Below are positions 18,155 to 27,337 of a DNA stretch of 64,000 nucleotides, piece by piece. The first letter of the stretch is position 1; every line of letters starts with the position of its first letter. Below the pieces are notes generated by a model, which saw nothing but the letters and a program-made list of their open reading frames with translations, was not told the DNA's origin and searched no databases. The translations under genes and the position numbers were made by a program. This DNA is from ZC4RG20 sp963782445 (lineage in GTDB: Bacteria; Pseudomonadota; Gammaproteobacteria; Steroidobacterales; Rariloculaceae). Location: the NCBI GenBank assembly GCA_963782445.1, contig CAWAJM010000001.1:1674001-1738000 (forward strand), given 5' to 3'.

Positions 18155-20009
18155 CACCGACATCGCCGCATTCTTCAACGACACCCAAGTCCAGATCTGG
18201 AGCAACCCAAACTTGCGGGAGCCGCAGATGGACGGCTATTTCGCGATCCGAAAACATTTCAAGGAAAGCGATCAGCCTTGTTATGTGCAGCTTCCTGTCG
18301 GCTGTGGAAAAACCGGTCTGATGGGTATCGCACCGTTTGGGATTGCCAACGGTCGCGTGCTCATCATCGCCCCCAATCTCGTTATCCGCGACAACATCCG
18401 ACGCGAACTCAATGTCAGCGATCCCAACTGCTTCTATACCAAGCGCGGCGTTTTCATTCCGAAGGATGGGCCCTACGTCTCCGAACTCAAGACCGGCGCC
18501 AACATGCATGATTGCGACGCCGCTCATATCGTTGTCGCGAACATTCAACAGTTTGCCGGCGCAAAGAACAAATGGTACGAAGCCCTTCCGGGCGACTATT
18601 TCGACATGATCCTTGTCGACGAGGGGCACCATAACGTCGCTCAGACCTGGACGCGGCTGTTTGAATACTTCAAGGATGCCAAGGTTGTTTCGTTCACAGC
18701 CACACCGATGCGCTCGGACGGTCAGATCGTTTCCGGTGAACGTGTCTACCGGTTCGGCTATGCCCGGTCGATGATCCTGGGTTTTATTTCACAGATTGAC
18801 GCCCTGTTCGTCCAGCCTACTGAGATCACATTCACCGCACAAGGTGAAACCAAGACGCTAAGCCTTGAGAGGGTCCTTGAGATGCGCGAGAAGGACTGGT
18901 TTAGCAGAGGGATCGCATTGTCAGAACAATGTAACCGGAGCGTCGTGAACGCTTCGATACAGCAGCTCCACAACGTCCGCAAACTTGGCGCACCGCGCCA
19001 GCTTATCGCTGTCGCGTGCTCCATACGTCATGCCAGTCAAGTTGCAGCGCTGTATAAGGAACACGGTTTGCGTGTCGAAGTCCTGCACAGCGATCTGAAG
19101 ACTGAGGAGCGTGAACGGATAGAAGCAAGCCTGCGCAGCGGCCTCACAGATGTTGTGGTACAGGTGAATATTCTCGGCGAGGGATACGATTTGCCAACAT
19201 TGTCTGTTGCTGCTGTTTTCAGGCCATATCGTAGCTTGTCCCCGTATGTTCAGTTTGTAGGCAGGATTCTGCGCCTGGCCGCGCCGGAAACACCGTATTC
19301 CGATGCGAATAGGGTCTATCTGGTTTCTCACATCGGGCTAAATGACGAGCGCTGGTGGAACGACTTTACGAACTTTGACAAGGACGATCAGGAGTTCTTC
19401 CGCGAGTACCTTCAGGGTGAACTTGAGGTTCAGGGCGAAGGCGAAGGCGGACCGCGCATGACTCTCAGGCCGTTTATGCGCGTGCTCCGTGAAGTTGTCG
19501 AAAGCTATCAGCGCAAGGGATACCTGAAGAAGATCGACGATGTTCTGATCGGGGATCTGTTTCAGACCATCAGGGATAAGGGCTTTGAGCCAAGTGAGTT
19601 TGGGCTTACCGAAGACATCGTGCGCGGGCGGCTAGTTGCCGCCGAGAATGAAGGACGCATTGCGGCCTTCAATCCGGTCATTCAGCCCCAGGAACGGCGG
19701 GAAGCGTTGAAGGGCCGATTGGCCCAGGAAGCTCGGTCGATTGCCGATACCGTCCTTAACCGCCTCGGTTTGTCGCACCAGGGACGAGACCTGCTGCGCT
19801 ATTTCCAAGGCAGTCACAACACAGAGATCCTCATACGTATGGCGAGTTCGGAGCAGAACAATGTGATGGGTATCGGGACCGGAGAACGCCAAACTGCTAG
19901 TGCCGAGCAGTTGGAGAACGCGGTCAACGCGTCTCCGGATATCGCCGATAAGCTTTCGGCCTTGGTCAGAGGGAGGATGAAAGATGCCGCAAATGAAGCA
20001 AATGGTTAA
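18147..20009 (+). CDS. SF2 DEAD/DEAH-type helicase
   Basis: 620 residues. Helicase motifs in order: GCGKT (52-56), DEGH (158-161), TATP (184-187), GEGYDLP in domain two and QFVGRILR (369-376). The rest (about 400-620) is a helical C-terminal extension with no motif I recognise. It overlaps the Shedu-like gene by 8 bases and a small gene by 26. Nuclease plus SF2 helicase is the plan of several defence systems (Hachiman and others), but this pairing with a Shedu-type nuclease is not one I can name. Confidence 0.88.
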   Translation: MNNTDIAAFFNDTQVQIWSNPNLREPQMDGYFAIRKHFKESDQPCYVQLPVGCGKTGLMGIAPFGIANGRVLIIAPNLVIRDNIRRELNVSDPNCFYTKRGVFIPKDGPYVSELKTGANMHDCDAAHIVVANIQQFAGAKNKWYEALPGDYFDMILVDEGHHNVAQTWTRLFEYFKDAKVVSFTATPMRSDGQIVSGERVYRFGYARSMILGFISQIDALFVQPTEITFTAQGETKTLSLERVLEMREKDWFSRGIALSEQCNRSVVNASIQQLHNVRKLGAPRQLIAVACSIRHASQVAALYKEHGLRVEVLHSDLKTEERERIEASLRSGLTDVVVQVNILGEGYDLPTLSVAAVFRPYRSLSPYVQFVGRILRLAAPETPYSDANRVYLVSHIGLNDERWWNDFTNFDKDDQEFFREYLQGELEVQGEGEGGPRMTLRPFMRVLREVVESYQRKGYLKKIDDVLIGDLFQTIRDKGFEPSEFGLTEDIVRGRLVAAENEGRIAAFNPVIQPQERREALKGRLAQEARSIADTVLNRLGLSHQGRDLLRYFQGSHNTEILIRMASSEQNNVMGIGTGERQTASAEQLENAVNASPDIADKLSALVRGRMKDAANEANG

Positions 20010-20208
20010 GCGCACGGTTGTCGAAGCCGCCAAAGGCCCCCGGACCTGCAAGTTTACGGGCTCAGCGATTCCAAAAGGGCAGCCATGTTTGGTCCTGCAC
20101 GAAGGTCCACGCGACCGGTTCAACTATTCGCAAGATACCGCCCTAAAGATGATCAAACTCGCGCGCTCCAGACTGGATGAGCTTGAGAAACAACTAATGA
20201 CAATATAG
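19984..20208 (+). CDS. Small putative zinc-finger protein
   Basis: 74 residues. The segment RTCKFTGSAIPKGQPCLVL has two cysteines bracketing an IPKG turn, like the knuckle of PARP-type or treble-clef fingers, though only two cysteines are present. A helix with regular Leu spacing follows (ALKMIKLARSRLDELEKQL). It overlaps the helicase gene and lies 8 bases before the SIR2 gene, so is co-translated with both. It may tether the cassette to DNA ends or RNA; that is inference. Confidence 0.7.
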   Translation: MPQMKQMVKRTVVEAAKGPRTCKFTGSAIPKGQPCLVLHEGPRDRFNYSQDTALKMIKLARSRLDELEKQLMTI

Positions 20209-20216
20209 CTAGATGT

Positions 20217-22001
20217 ATGAGTATTCTTTCCGGTGATCCTCTCACGCAACTTGCCTTCTCCGTTTACGAGAACAAGGGCGTATTTGCTCTGCTCTTAGGA
20301 TCGGGGCTCTCGCGTGCGGCCGAGATACCAACCGGATGGGAAATTGCGCTTGATCTAATCCGACGCGTTGCTCTCGCACAGGGTACGGAGGATCAACCCG
20401 ACTGGGGTGCCTGGTATCGCGAGCAGACTGGCGAAGAACCGAGTTACTCTGCGCTTCTCGAGGAGTTGGCTTCCTCGCCGGACGAAAGACGCTCCATCCT
20501 GCATAGCTACATCGAGCCAACACCGGCGGAGCAAGAAGAAGGGAAGAAGGTTCCAACGGCCGCACACCGTGCGATCGCAGAGCTTGTACGTGCCGGATAT
20601 ATCCGTGTCATTGTTACGACGAATTTTGATCGCCTGCTGGAGAACGCCCTTCGTGAAGCTCATGTCGAACCCACTGTTATCGCGTCCCCAGATGCTCTTG
20701 CGGGCGCTGAGCCTTTCACGCATTCAGCCTGTTACATCCTCAAGCTGCACGGTGACTATAAGGACGCTCGTATCCGAAACACTGACGAAGAGCTTAGCCA
20801 CTATTCGGCGGAGTATGACCTGCTCCTGGATCGCATATTTGATGAGTTCGGGCTCATTGTTGTGGGCTGGTCCGGTGAATGGGACCACGCGCTACGCGCT
20901 GCGTTCCTTCGTGCGCCAAACAGACGATATCCGGTATATTGGGCGACGCGCAGCGCCCTGCGGGACGGGGCGCAACAGATTGTCGATCAACGCGCTGCTC
21001 GGCTTATTGAGATCACGGATGCGGATAGTTTTCTCACGGCCGCGTGGCAGCGTGTCCAGACCCTGGAACACACACATCGTCAGAGCCCGCTCAGTATTGA
21101 ATTGCTCGTCAATAGCGCCAAGCGCTATCTCGGCAAGCCAGAATACCGAATTCAACTAGACGAACTTGTCGATCAGGAAACGCAGCGTGTCATCTCAGCT
21201 TCGACCGGACCCGAGTTTCCTCCACGGGGCGGCTGGAGTGAGCAGGACTTTCGTTCTCGCATCGCGCGATATGAAGCACTCGCCGAACCGCTGGCCGAGG
21301 TAGCAGGCGTTCTTGGTCGCTGGGGCGACGGCAGCGAACTTCCGGCGATGCTCAATGTCATTCGCGGCATCTTTTCGCATACCACTGTTGTTATGGATGG
21401 TCTCACGGTCTGGCTCAACCTCCGTCCGTATCCGGCTGTTCTCTTGTTTACCTCGTATGGCTTGGGCCTTGTGCGTGCTGGCCGTTGGAGCGCCCTACAC
21501 GAATTCCTTACGTCTCAGGTAACAGTCACGCATGATGGGCCTCGCCGCCTAGTCGACGAGCTTTTCCTGTGGGCATGGGAAGGCGGAGCCGACAATTATT
21601 GGCATAACCTGGAAGGACTGGAGAGGCGGCATACGCCGCTAAGCGATCACCTGCTCGGGGTATTTTCAGAGTGGAGCAATAGCTTCATTGGTGTAACGCC
21701 GGATTTCGAGTTCTTGTACGAGCGCTTTGAGCTGCTCGCTTCCCTTGCATATCTGGAGACGGCCGACGAAGAAGAACTCAAAGCGTCAGTGGAAGCCAAC
21801 AATCCACAGCATTGGGTCTGGATGCCAGTCGGACGCAGCGCATGGCATGGTCAGATCCGCGAAAGACTGATTCGCGAATTACAAGATGCCGCGTTTAGGT
21901 CAACGCTCGTCGAAGCCGGTTTCGCCAAAGGCCGGGCTGAGTTCATAGATATTTTCGTCGGGAACTTCAAGCGCATCGCCAATAGAATTTCCTGGCGATA
22001 G
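20217..22001 (+). CDS. SIR2-domain protein, probable NADase effector
   Basis: 594 residues. The N-terminal SIR2-like Rossmann domain (about 20-260) has GSGLS (28-32), TTNFD (134-138) with the catalytic-type Asn, KLHGD with His178, and a VGWSGEW segment. The C-terminal 300 residues are a helical region of unknown fold. SIR2 domains in Thoeris, DSR, Argonaute-linked and SIR2-HerA defence deplete NAD+ on infection. Here it closes the chain after nuclease, helicase and Zn finger, so an abortive-infection role is likely. Last gene of the operon. Confidence 0.85.
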   Translation: MSILSGDPLTQLAFSVYENKGVFALLLGSGLSRAAEIPTGWEIALDLIRRVALAQGTEDQPDWGAWYREQTGEEPSYSALLEELASSPDERRSILHSYIEPTPAEQEEGKKVPTAAHRAIAELVRAGYIRVIVTTNFDRLLENALREAHVEPTVIASPDALAGAEPFTHSACYILKLHGDYKDARIRNTDEELSHYSAEYDLLLDRIFDEFGLIVVGWSGEWDHALRAAFLRAPNRRYPVYWATRSALRDGAQQIVDQRAARLIEITDADSFLTAAWQRVQTLEHTHRQSPLSIELLVNSAKRYLGKPEYRIQLDELVDQETQRVISASTGPEFPPRGGWSEQDFRSRIARYEALAEPLAEVAGVLGRWGDGSELPAMLNVIRGIFSHTTVVMDGLTVWLNLRPYPAVLLFTSYGLGLVRAGRWSALHEFLTSQVTVTHDGPRRLVDELFLWAWEGGADNYWHNLEGLERRHTPLSDHLLGVFSEWSNSFIGVTPDFEFLYERFELLASLAYLETADEEELKASVEANNPQHWVWMPVGRSAWHGQIRERLIRELQDAAFRSTLVEAGFAKGRAEFIDIFVGNFKRIANRISWR

Positions 22002-22057
22002 ACTACGGTTCTCCAGCCCCTTGTACCGCAGCATCACATGTTCCGAGCCACTCGCGC

Positions 22058-22255
22058 TCATTGCGGATCGAGGACCATCAGCGCCCGGTCATAGGCTTCC
22101 TGCGCCCAATCGCGGTGTCGCGATCCGGCTTCAAGCCTGAATCGCACTTCCAGCCATACCCGCGTGCCAATCGCCGGCGCTTCGGCGCGCAGCCGGGCGC
22201 GGACGTTGCCATCATTCTCGACCACGGAGACCAGCCGGATCGTCATCGCTTCCAT
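22058..22255 (-). CDS. Small protein, unknown function
   Basis: 65 residues (or 62 from MTIRLVSV), a strand-rich first half (RLVSVVENDGNVRARL) and a C-terminal helix ending YDRALMVLDPQ. No close ribosome site. It lies alone between the SIR2 gene and the DUF2958 leader, on the opposite strand. Similar short proteins are carried by other integrative elements as far as I recall. Confidence 0.5.
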   Translation of the reverse strand: MEAMTIRLVSVVENDGNVRARLRAEAPAIGTRVWLEVRFRLEAGSRHRDWAQEAYDRALMVLDPQ

Positions 22256-22344
22256 GCCCGTAACGATGTGCTTTCGTCGCGTTTTTCGCGAGCGGTGAAT
22301 TCGGCCGTTTCATAGAGATTTCCTACGCCCGCCTGCTCAAGGAT

Positions 22345-22515
22345 TGACGCGTTTCTCACCGGGCGCGCCGTCCGGTCAACGCCCGGCCCGCACCACTCCC
22401 GCTGCGCGCGACCGGGTAGGGCGTTTCCCGGCTCACTGCCTTCGCCGGTGACCGTCCGGCTCGTTCGCCCGGCTTTTCTTCCGCGTCTTGAGCAATCGAA
22501 CGAAGGAGAAAAGCT
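22345..22515 (+). promoter_or_regulatory. Conserved GC-rich leader, copy 1
   Basis: The 170 bases before the DUF2958 gene closely match the leader of ardC (43053-43219): both have ACGCGTTT-TC-CCGGGCGCGCCG, then GTCAACG, CCCGCACCAC, later CGCCCGGCTTT and CCGCGT, then an AAGGAGA ribosome site. A shared untranslated control element is likely. The remainder of the gap from 22256 shows no gene. Confidence 0.55.
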
Positions 22516-22932
22516 ATGAAACTTCTAACCAAATCCATCTACGAGAGACTGCTGCGCAACGGCCAGATCGCCGCTTCCCTGGCCGAAGACGGCAGGGCGT
22601 GTGCTGACTTCATTCCGGTCGTGAAGCTGTTCACGCCCGATGCAAACTGCACGTGGCTGCTGACCGAGCTTGATCCGGAAGAGCCCGACATTGCCTTCGG
22701 GCTGTGCGATCTCGGCATGGGCTTTCCCGAGCTCGGCAGCGTGCGGATTTCCGAGCTTGAGTCCGTGCGCGGCAAGCTCGGCCTGCCGGTCGAGCGCGAC
22801 CGTTACTTCGTGCCGTGCCATTGCCTTTCGGTGTATGCGCGTGCAGCGCTGAACGCGGCGACAATCACCGAAGACGAACAGGCGCTACGCGCGGCGGCCG
22901 AAGCGCTGGCAAAGGAAGGAGATCCACCGTGA
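22516..22932 (+). CDS. DUF2958 family protein
   Basis: 138 residues, ATG after GAAGGAGAAAAGCT. It fits the DUF2958 pattern: an N-terminal MKLLTKSIYERLLRNG, KLFTPDANCTWLLTE, a FGLCDLGMGFPELG block and a closing ISELESVRGKLGLPVERDRYF. These small soluble proteins are common accessory genes of conjugative and mobilizable elements; their role is unknown. It shares its leader with ardC, so the two may be co-regulated. Confidence 0.85.
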   Translation: MKLLTKSIYERLLRNGQIAASLAEDGRACADFIPVVKLFTPDANCTWLLTELDPEEPDIAFGLCDLGMGFPELGSVRISELESVRGKLGLPVERDRYFVPCHCLSVYARAALNAATITEDEQALRAAAEALAKEGDPP

Positions 22933-22962
22933 GCGGCGCCCGTCCACGGCACGCCCACACGA

Positions 22963-23772
22963 TCACTTCGTCTTCGTCTCCTTGGCGGGTCCCGGCTGCA
23001 GAGGGCCGATGTTGCGCACGACGTCCGCCGTGACCTTGTCGATCAGCGCGCGCTCCACAACAAGCGGATGATCAGCCGGCAGCGCGCTTCCGCTCCGGAT
23101 ATGTTCAAGCAAGATATAGAAATCCAGGTCAGACACACTCAGCCAACAGCACGAATACAGCGCGTTGTAGAGCGCAATGAACAGCGTTGCCTCGCTGTCT
23201 GCGGGGCTGCGCGCAGCGTACTTACCGTCTGCAAGCGTTCCCGCATACATCAACATGCGCTTCCCGTTGGGATGCGCCGTGTCGCAGATCTGATCCCAGA
23301 ATTCCTCCTTGCCGGGTTCCGTAGCTTGTATGAATGCCTTCACAGCCCTGCTGATTGGGGGCGGGGCCTCGGCAGTCATTTCCATCTTGCCTGCGCTTGA
23401 TGTCGAAAAGGCGTAAGCGTCCACAAGCTTGCCAATCCTCTCCCAGTCGTTTGCCGCTGCGGCCGACTCGGAGCGCCTGAGAAACGAGTGATAGATGGCT
23501 ATGGTTTCGAGCAGTGCGCGACTGCTGATAACGGCACCGATCGGCAGGCCTGCGTTCCACGAGGCGACAACCGATTGCGCCAGGTCGAGCGCACGCCGCA
23601 TGACGGCCTGCCGATAGGCCCGCATGCATCCGGTAATCGTGATCCCATGCTCGCCCTCCGTAAGATCGATGTCATCGGCCATTGTCCGCTCAATTTCCGC
23701 AAGGCCATTGCGGACAGTATTGAGGAAGGGCCACCGGCCCTTCGGTATGCGATCTTTCTCGAACCAGATCAT
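22963..23772 (-). CDS. Helical protein, DUF5677/HEPN-like in appearance
   Basis: 269 residues from Met at 23772 (an earlier Met at 23787 is possible). Strongly helical; the stretch SRALLETIAIYHSFLRRSES followed by LYNALYSCCWLSVSDLDFYILLEHI resembles DUF5677-type HEPN-fold proteins, some of which are ribonuclease toxins, but the RxxxxH motif of active HEPN nucleases is not evident. It is a single gene facing the DUF2958 gene. Function unknown. Confidence 0.6.
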   Translation of the reverse strand: MIWFEKDRIPKGRWPFLNTVRNGLAEIERTMADDIDLTEGEHGITITGCMRAYRQAVMRRALDLAQSVVASWNAGLPIGAVISSRALLETIAIYHSFLRRSESAAAANDWERIGKLVDAYAFSTSSAGKMEMTAEAPPPISRAVKAFIQATEPGKEEFWDQICDTAHPNGKRMLMYAGTLADGKYAARSPADSEATLFIALYNALYSCCWLSVSDLDFYILLEHIRSGSALPADHPLVVERALIDKVTADVVRNIGPLQPGPAKETKTK

Positions 23773-24068
23773 TTGTCTTTCCCGCATGTCGGTTCGCCGC
23801 TGTTTTAGCAGAACAGAAGCGCCGGCACTACCGAAAAAGCGGAATGCGCGCATGGCGCTTCGGCAGGAGTAGGGCGGCTTGCTGTTTCCTTCAGCCTGCC
23901 ATGCCGTTCTCGCGGTCAAGACGCTCCGTTGCTCGCATTGCTCCTCTACTCGCCATGTTGTCCGCCTTCGCCTACCGCTTTGGCGTGACAAGTCTGTGAC
24001 CGCTGCGCTTGCAGCATGGCCTCCCGGCCTGCGGGCAATCCCGCCCGATCAAGACCAGGAGAACATCC

Positions 24069-24656
24069 ATGTCCAAGATCGCTCACAATCAAAACCAGCT
24101 TTGCGTTCGCGATGAAAGCGGACAGTTTCGTCCGGCCACCGGCGCTGAAATCATCGGCGCGGCGCGCCTTGTCATGGCCCGCCGGGTACGGCGCGGCACG
24201 GCGATGACCTCGCCGCAGACCGTGCGCGACTTCCTGCGCGTGAAGCTCGGAAACTTCGAGCACGAAGTGTTCGCGGCGCTGTTCCTTGATACGCGTCACC
24301 GCCTGATTGAATATCGCGAACTCTTCCGCGGCACGATCGACGGCGCAGCCGTCTATCCGCGCGAAGTCGTCAAGGAAGCGCTCTCGCGCAACGCGGCGGC
24401 CCTGATCTTCGCGCATAATCACCCTTCGGGTGTCGCCGAGCCCAGCGAAGCCGACCGTTCCATCACGGCCAAGCTCGGCAAGGCGCTCGCCCTTGTGGAC
24501 GTGCGCATCCTTGACCACCTCGTTGTCACGGGGCGAACTGGTTTCGTTCGCCGAGCGCGGGCTCCTGTGAGCGCCGCGCGAAGAGGGAGCGGTTCGCCGC
24601 TTCCTCGGCCTTTGGCCCCCCGCTCAGCGCGGCGACGGTATGATCTGCGCTCATGA
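24069..24656 (+). CDS. RadC-family JAB/MPN protein with a frameshifted tail
   Basis: 195 residues from ATG 24069 (AGGAGAACATCC upstream). The JAB metalloprotease-like domain is clear: LFLDTRHRLI, the HNHPSG motif (about 116-121) and a later Asp. RadC-like genes are typical accessory genes of mobile elements; no DNA-repair activity is proven. In the other frame the sequence after GRTG would read GELVSFAERGLL and stop at 24570, the normal RadC ending. One extra G in the run 24530-24533 explains this, so the present 40-residue Arg/Pro-rich tail is an artefact of mutation or sequencing. Confidence 0.88.
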   Translation: MSKIAHNQNQLCVRDESGQFRPATGAEIIGAARLVMARRVRRGTAMTSPQTVRDFLRVKLGNFEHEVFAALFLDTRHRLIEYRELFRGTIDGAAVYPREVVKEALSRNAAALIFAHNHPSGVAEPSEADRSITAKLGKALALVDVRILDHLVVTGRTGFVRRARAPVSAARRGSGSPLPRPLAPRSARRRYDLRS

Positions 24657-27211
24657 GCATCTCGCCGCCGCCGCGTGATAACCCGTCGCTCCCGGAGCGC
24701 CCGTCTCTTGAAGGACTGGAAGAGCGCTGGCTTGCGGCGTGGGAGCACGATGCCCTGTACGCCTTTGACCGCAATGCCGCGCGCGAGGCGGTGTTTTCGA
24801 TCGACACGCCGCCGCCGACCGTTTCCGGGTCGCTGCATGTCGGGCACGTCTTCAGCTATACGCACATTGACGCCATCGCGCGGTTCCAGCGGATGCGCGG
24901 CAAGGCCGTCTTTTTCCCGATGGGCTGGGACGACAATGGTCTTCCCACCGAGCGCCGGGTTGAGAATTACTACGGCGTGACCTGCGACCCGGCGCTCCCC
25001 TATGTGCCGGAATTCGTACCGCCGGCAAAAGCGGCGGCACGGCGGGCCGAGTACGTCCCGGTCAGCCGCCGGAACTTCATCGAACTGTGCCTTGCCCTGA
25101 CGTCAGAGGACGAAGCGCAGTTCGAAGCGCTCTGGCGGCGGCTCGGCCTGTCCGTGGACTGGTCACTCACCTACACGACCATCGGGCCGGGCGCGCAGCG
25201 CGCGAGTCAGCGCGCGTTTCTGCGCAACCTTGCCGACGGGCAAGCCTATGCGCGCGAGGCGCCGTGCCTTTGGGATGTGACGTTTCAGACGGCGGTGGCG
25301 CAGGCCGAGCTCGAGGACCGCGATCTGCCGGGCGTGTTCTGTGATATCCGCTTCGAGGGCGCACAAGGCGCATCGATCACGGTGGCGAGCACGCGGCCGG
25401 AACTGCTGGTGAGCTGCGTTGCCATTCTCGCGCACCCCGACGACGCCCGGTACCGCAGCCTGTTCGGCACGTCCGTGCGTACGCCGTTCTTCGATGTCGA
25501 GGTCCCGGTACGCGCGCACGAAGGCGCCGATCCGGGGAAGGGGACGGGCGCGGTCATGGTCTGCACCTTCGGCGACCTGACCGATGTCACGTGGTGGCGC
25601 GAACTCGCGCTGCCGGTGCGGGCCGTCCTTGGCCGTGACGGCAGGTTTCAGGAGGAAACACCGGACTGGCTGGTGACGCCGGGCGCGCGAGAGGCTTACG
25701 GCGCACTCGCCGGAATGAATGTCGTGGCTGCGCGCAAAGCCGTTACCGCCTTGCTGACGCAGACGGGTGCGCTGCTCTCACAGCGTCCGCTGACCCATCC
25801 CGTCAAGTTCTTCGAAAAGGGCGAGCAGCCGCTTGAGATCATCACGACGCGCCAGTGGTACATCCGCAATGGCGGGCGCGATGACATTCTGCGTGCCGCG
25901 CTTCTCCGGCGTGGGCGCGAGGTCTGCTGGCATCCGGCGCACATGCGTGCCCGTTATGAGAACTGGGTCAGCGGCCTCAATGCCGACTGGCTCGTCAGTC
26001 GCCAGCGATTCTTCGGCGTGCCGGTGCCGCTCTGGTATCGGCTCGATGCGGCCGGGCGGCGCATCGACGATGATCCGATCGTGCCGGCGGACGCGGCGCT
26101 GCCGGTTGACCCGCAAGCCGATGTGCCGCCCGGCTTCTCGGCGGAGCAGCGCGAGCGGCCCGGCGGTTTTACCGGCGATCCCGATATCATGGACACGTGG
26201 GCGACGAGTTCGCTCACCCCGCAGATTGCGGGCGGCAACGACCATGACCCTGAACTCTTTGCCCGCGTCTTTCCGATGGACATGCGCCCGCAGGCGCACG
26301 ACATCATCCGCACATGGCTCTTTGCAACGATCGTGCGCAGCCACTTTGCGCACGATGCTCTGCCTTGGAAACACGCGGTGCTCTCTGGATGGATTCTCGA
26401 TCCCGACAGAAAGAAGATGTCAAAGTCCAGAGGCAACGCCGTCACGCCGCGCGGCCTTCTAGACACGCACGGCGCAGACGGCGTGCGGTACTGGGCGGCA
26501 TCGGCGCATCTTGGCGCCGACACGGCCTTCGAGGAAAAGCAGATGAAAGCCGGGCGGCGTCTTGCCGTGAAGCTTCTCAACGCCGCGCGCTTTGCCCTCG
26601 CTTTTAGCGGTGATCCGAACGGGGCGCCTGGTATGCCCCTTGACCGCGCGATGATCGCAGCGCTTGCCGATACCGTGGATGAATCCACGGCCGCGTTCGA
26701 GGCCTTTGACTATGCGCGCGCGCTCGCGGCCACCGAGCGGTTCTTCTGGTGGTTTTGCGATGACTATATTGAGCTCGTCAAGGGGCGCGCGTACGGCGAG
26801 GGTGATCCTGCGCATTCAGCATGCAATGCCCTCGCTACGGGGATTTCTGTGCTTGAGCGCCTGTTTGCGCCGTTCCTGCCCTTTACCGCCGAGGAAAGCT
26901 GGTCCTGGTGGATGGAAGGCTCCGTGCACGCAGCGGCGTGGCCGTCCGGCGCGGCGCTCCGGGCGCACGCAGGTGAGGCGCCTTCCCTTGCGCGCGAGGT
27001 CGCAACCGGGCTGATCGCGCACATCCGCCGCGCGAAGTCCGAAGCGGGTCAGTCCATGAAGGCGCCGGTCGCCGTACTCACGGTCACCGACACCGCGGCG
27101 CGCCTCGCGGCCCTTCGGCTCGTGGAGACCGACATTCGCAATGCGGGCCATGTGGCAGTACTGCAAACGCAGGAAGGAAGCGCGCTCGCCGTTGATGCTG
27201 TGCTGGCATGA
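24653..27211 (+). CDS. valS: Valyl-tRNA synthetase, actinobacterial-type, on the element
   Basis: 852 residues, class I aminoacyl-tRNA synthetase that charges tRNA-Val. Motifs: TPPPTVSGSLHVGH (about 52-65, the HIGH box), FFPMGWDDNGLPTERRV, a full CP1 editing domain with TVASTRPELLVSC, and KKMSKSRGN (about 587-595). Wording such as MGWDDNGLPTERR follows the actinobacterial/archaeal-like ValS branch, not the usual proteobacterial one. The chromosome must have its own valS, so this is probably a second, horizontally acquired copy. It could confer resistance to a ValRS inhibitor or to an attack on the host enzyme. It lacks a long C-terminal coiled coil. Confidence 0.9.
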   Translation: MSISPPPRDNPSLPERPSLEGLEERWLAAWEHDALYAFDRNAAREAVFSIDTPPPTVSGSLHVGHVFSYTHIDAIARFQRMRGKAVFFPMGWDDNGLPTERRVENYYGVTCDPALPYVPEFVPPAKAAARRAEYVPVSRRNFIELCLALTSEDEAQFEALWRRLGLSVDWSLTYTTIGPGAQRASQRAFLRNLADGQAYAREAPCLWDVTFQTAVAQAELEDRDLPGVFCDIRFEGAQGASITVASTRPELLVSCVAILAHPDDARYRSLFGTSVRTPFFDVEVPVRAHEGADPGKGTGAVMVCTFGDLTDVTWWRELALPVRAVLGRDGRFQEETPDWLVTPGAREAYGALAGMNVVAARKAVTALLTQTGALLSQRPLTHPVKFFEKGEQPLEIITTRQWYIRNGGRDDILRAALLRRGREVCWHPAHMRARYENWVSGLNADWLVSRQRFFGVPVPLWYRLDAAGRRIDDDPIVPADAALPVDPQADVPPGFSAEQRERPGGFTGDPDIMDTWATSSLTPQIAGGNDHDPELFARVFPMDMRPQAHDIIRTWLFATIVRSHFAHDALPWKHAVLSGWILDPDRKKMSKSRGNAVTPRGLLDTHGADGVRYWAASAHLGADTAFEEKQMKAGRRLAVKLLNAARFALAFSGDPNGAPGMPLDRAMIAALADTVDESTAAFEAFDYARALAATERFFWWFCDDYIELVKGRAYGEGDPAHSACNALATGISVLERLFAPFLPFTAEESWSWWMEGSVHAAAWPSGAALRAHAGEAPSLAREVATGLIAHIRRAKSEAGQSMKAPVAVLTVTDTAARLAALRLVETDIRNAGHVAVLQTQEGSALAVDAVLA

Positions 27212-27337
27212 CCGCTCGCCAGTGAGAGCGGCTGTGGCCGCTCATCCACTTCCGCCGTCTGCCGTTCGTGTTTTGTTCCTGTCCGTTTACAACTCGTTAA
27301 CCATTTCCCCGTACTATTGATATGGAAATTTGCTGCC

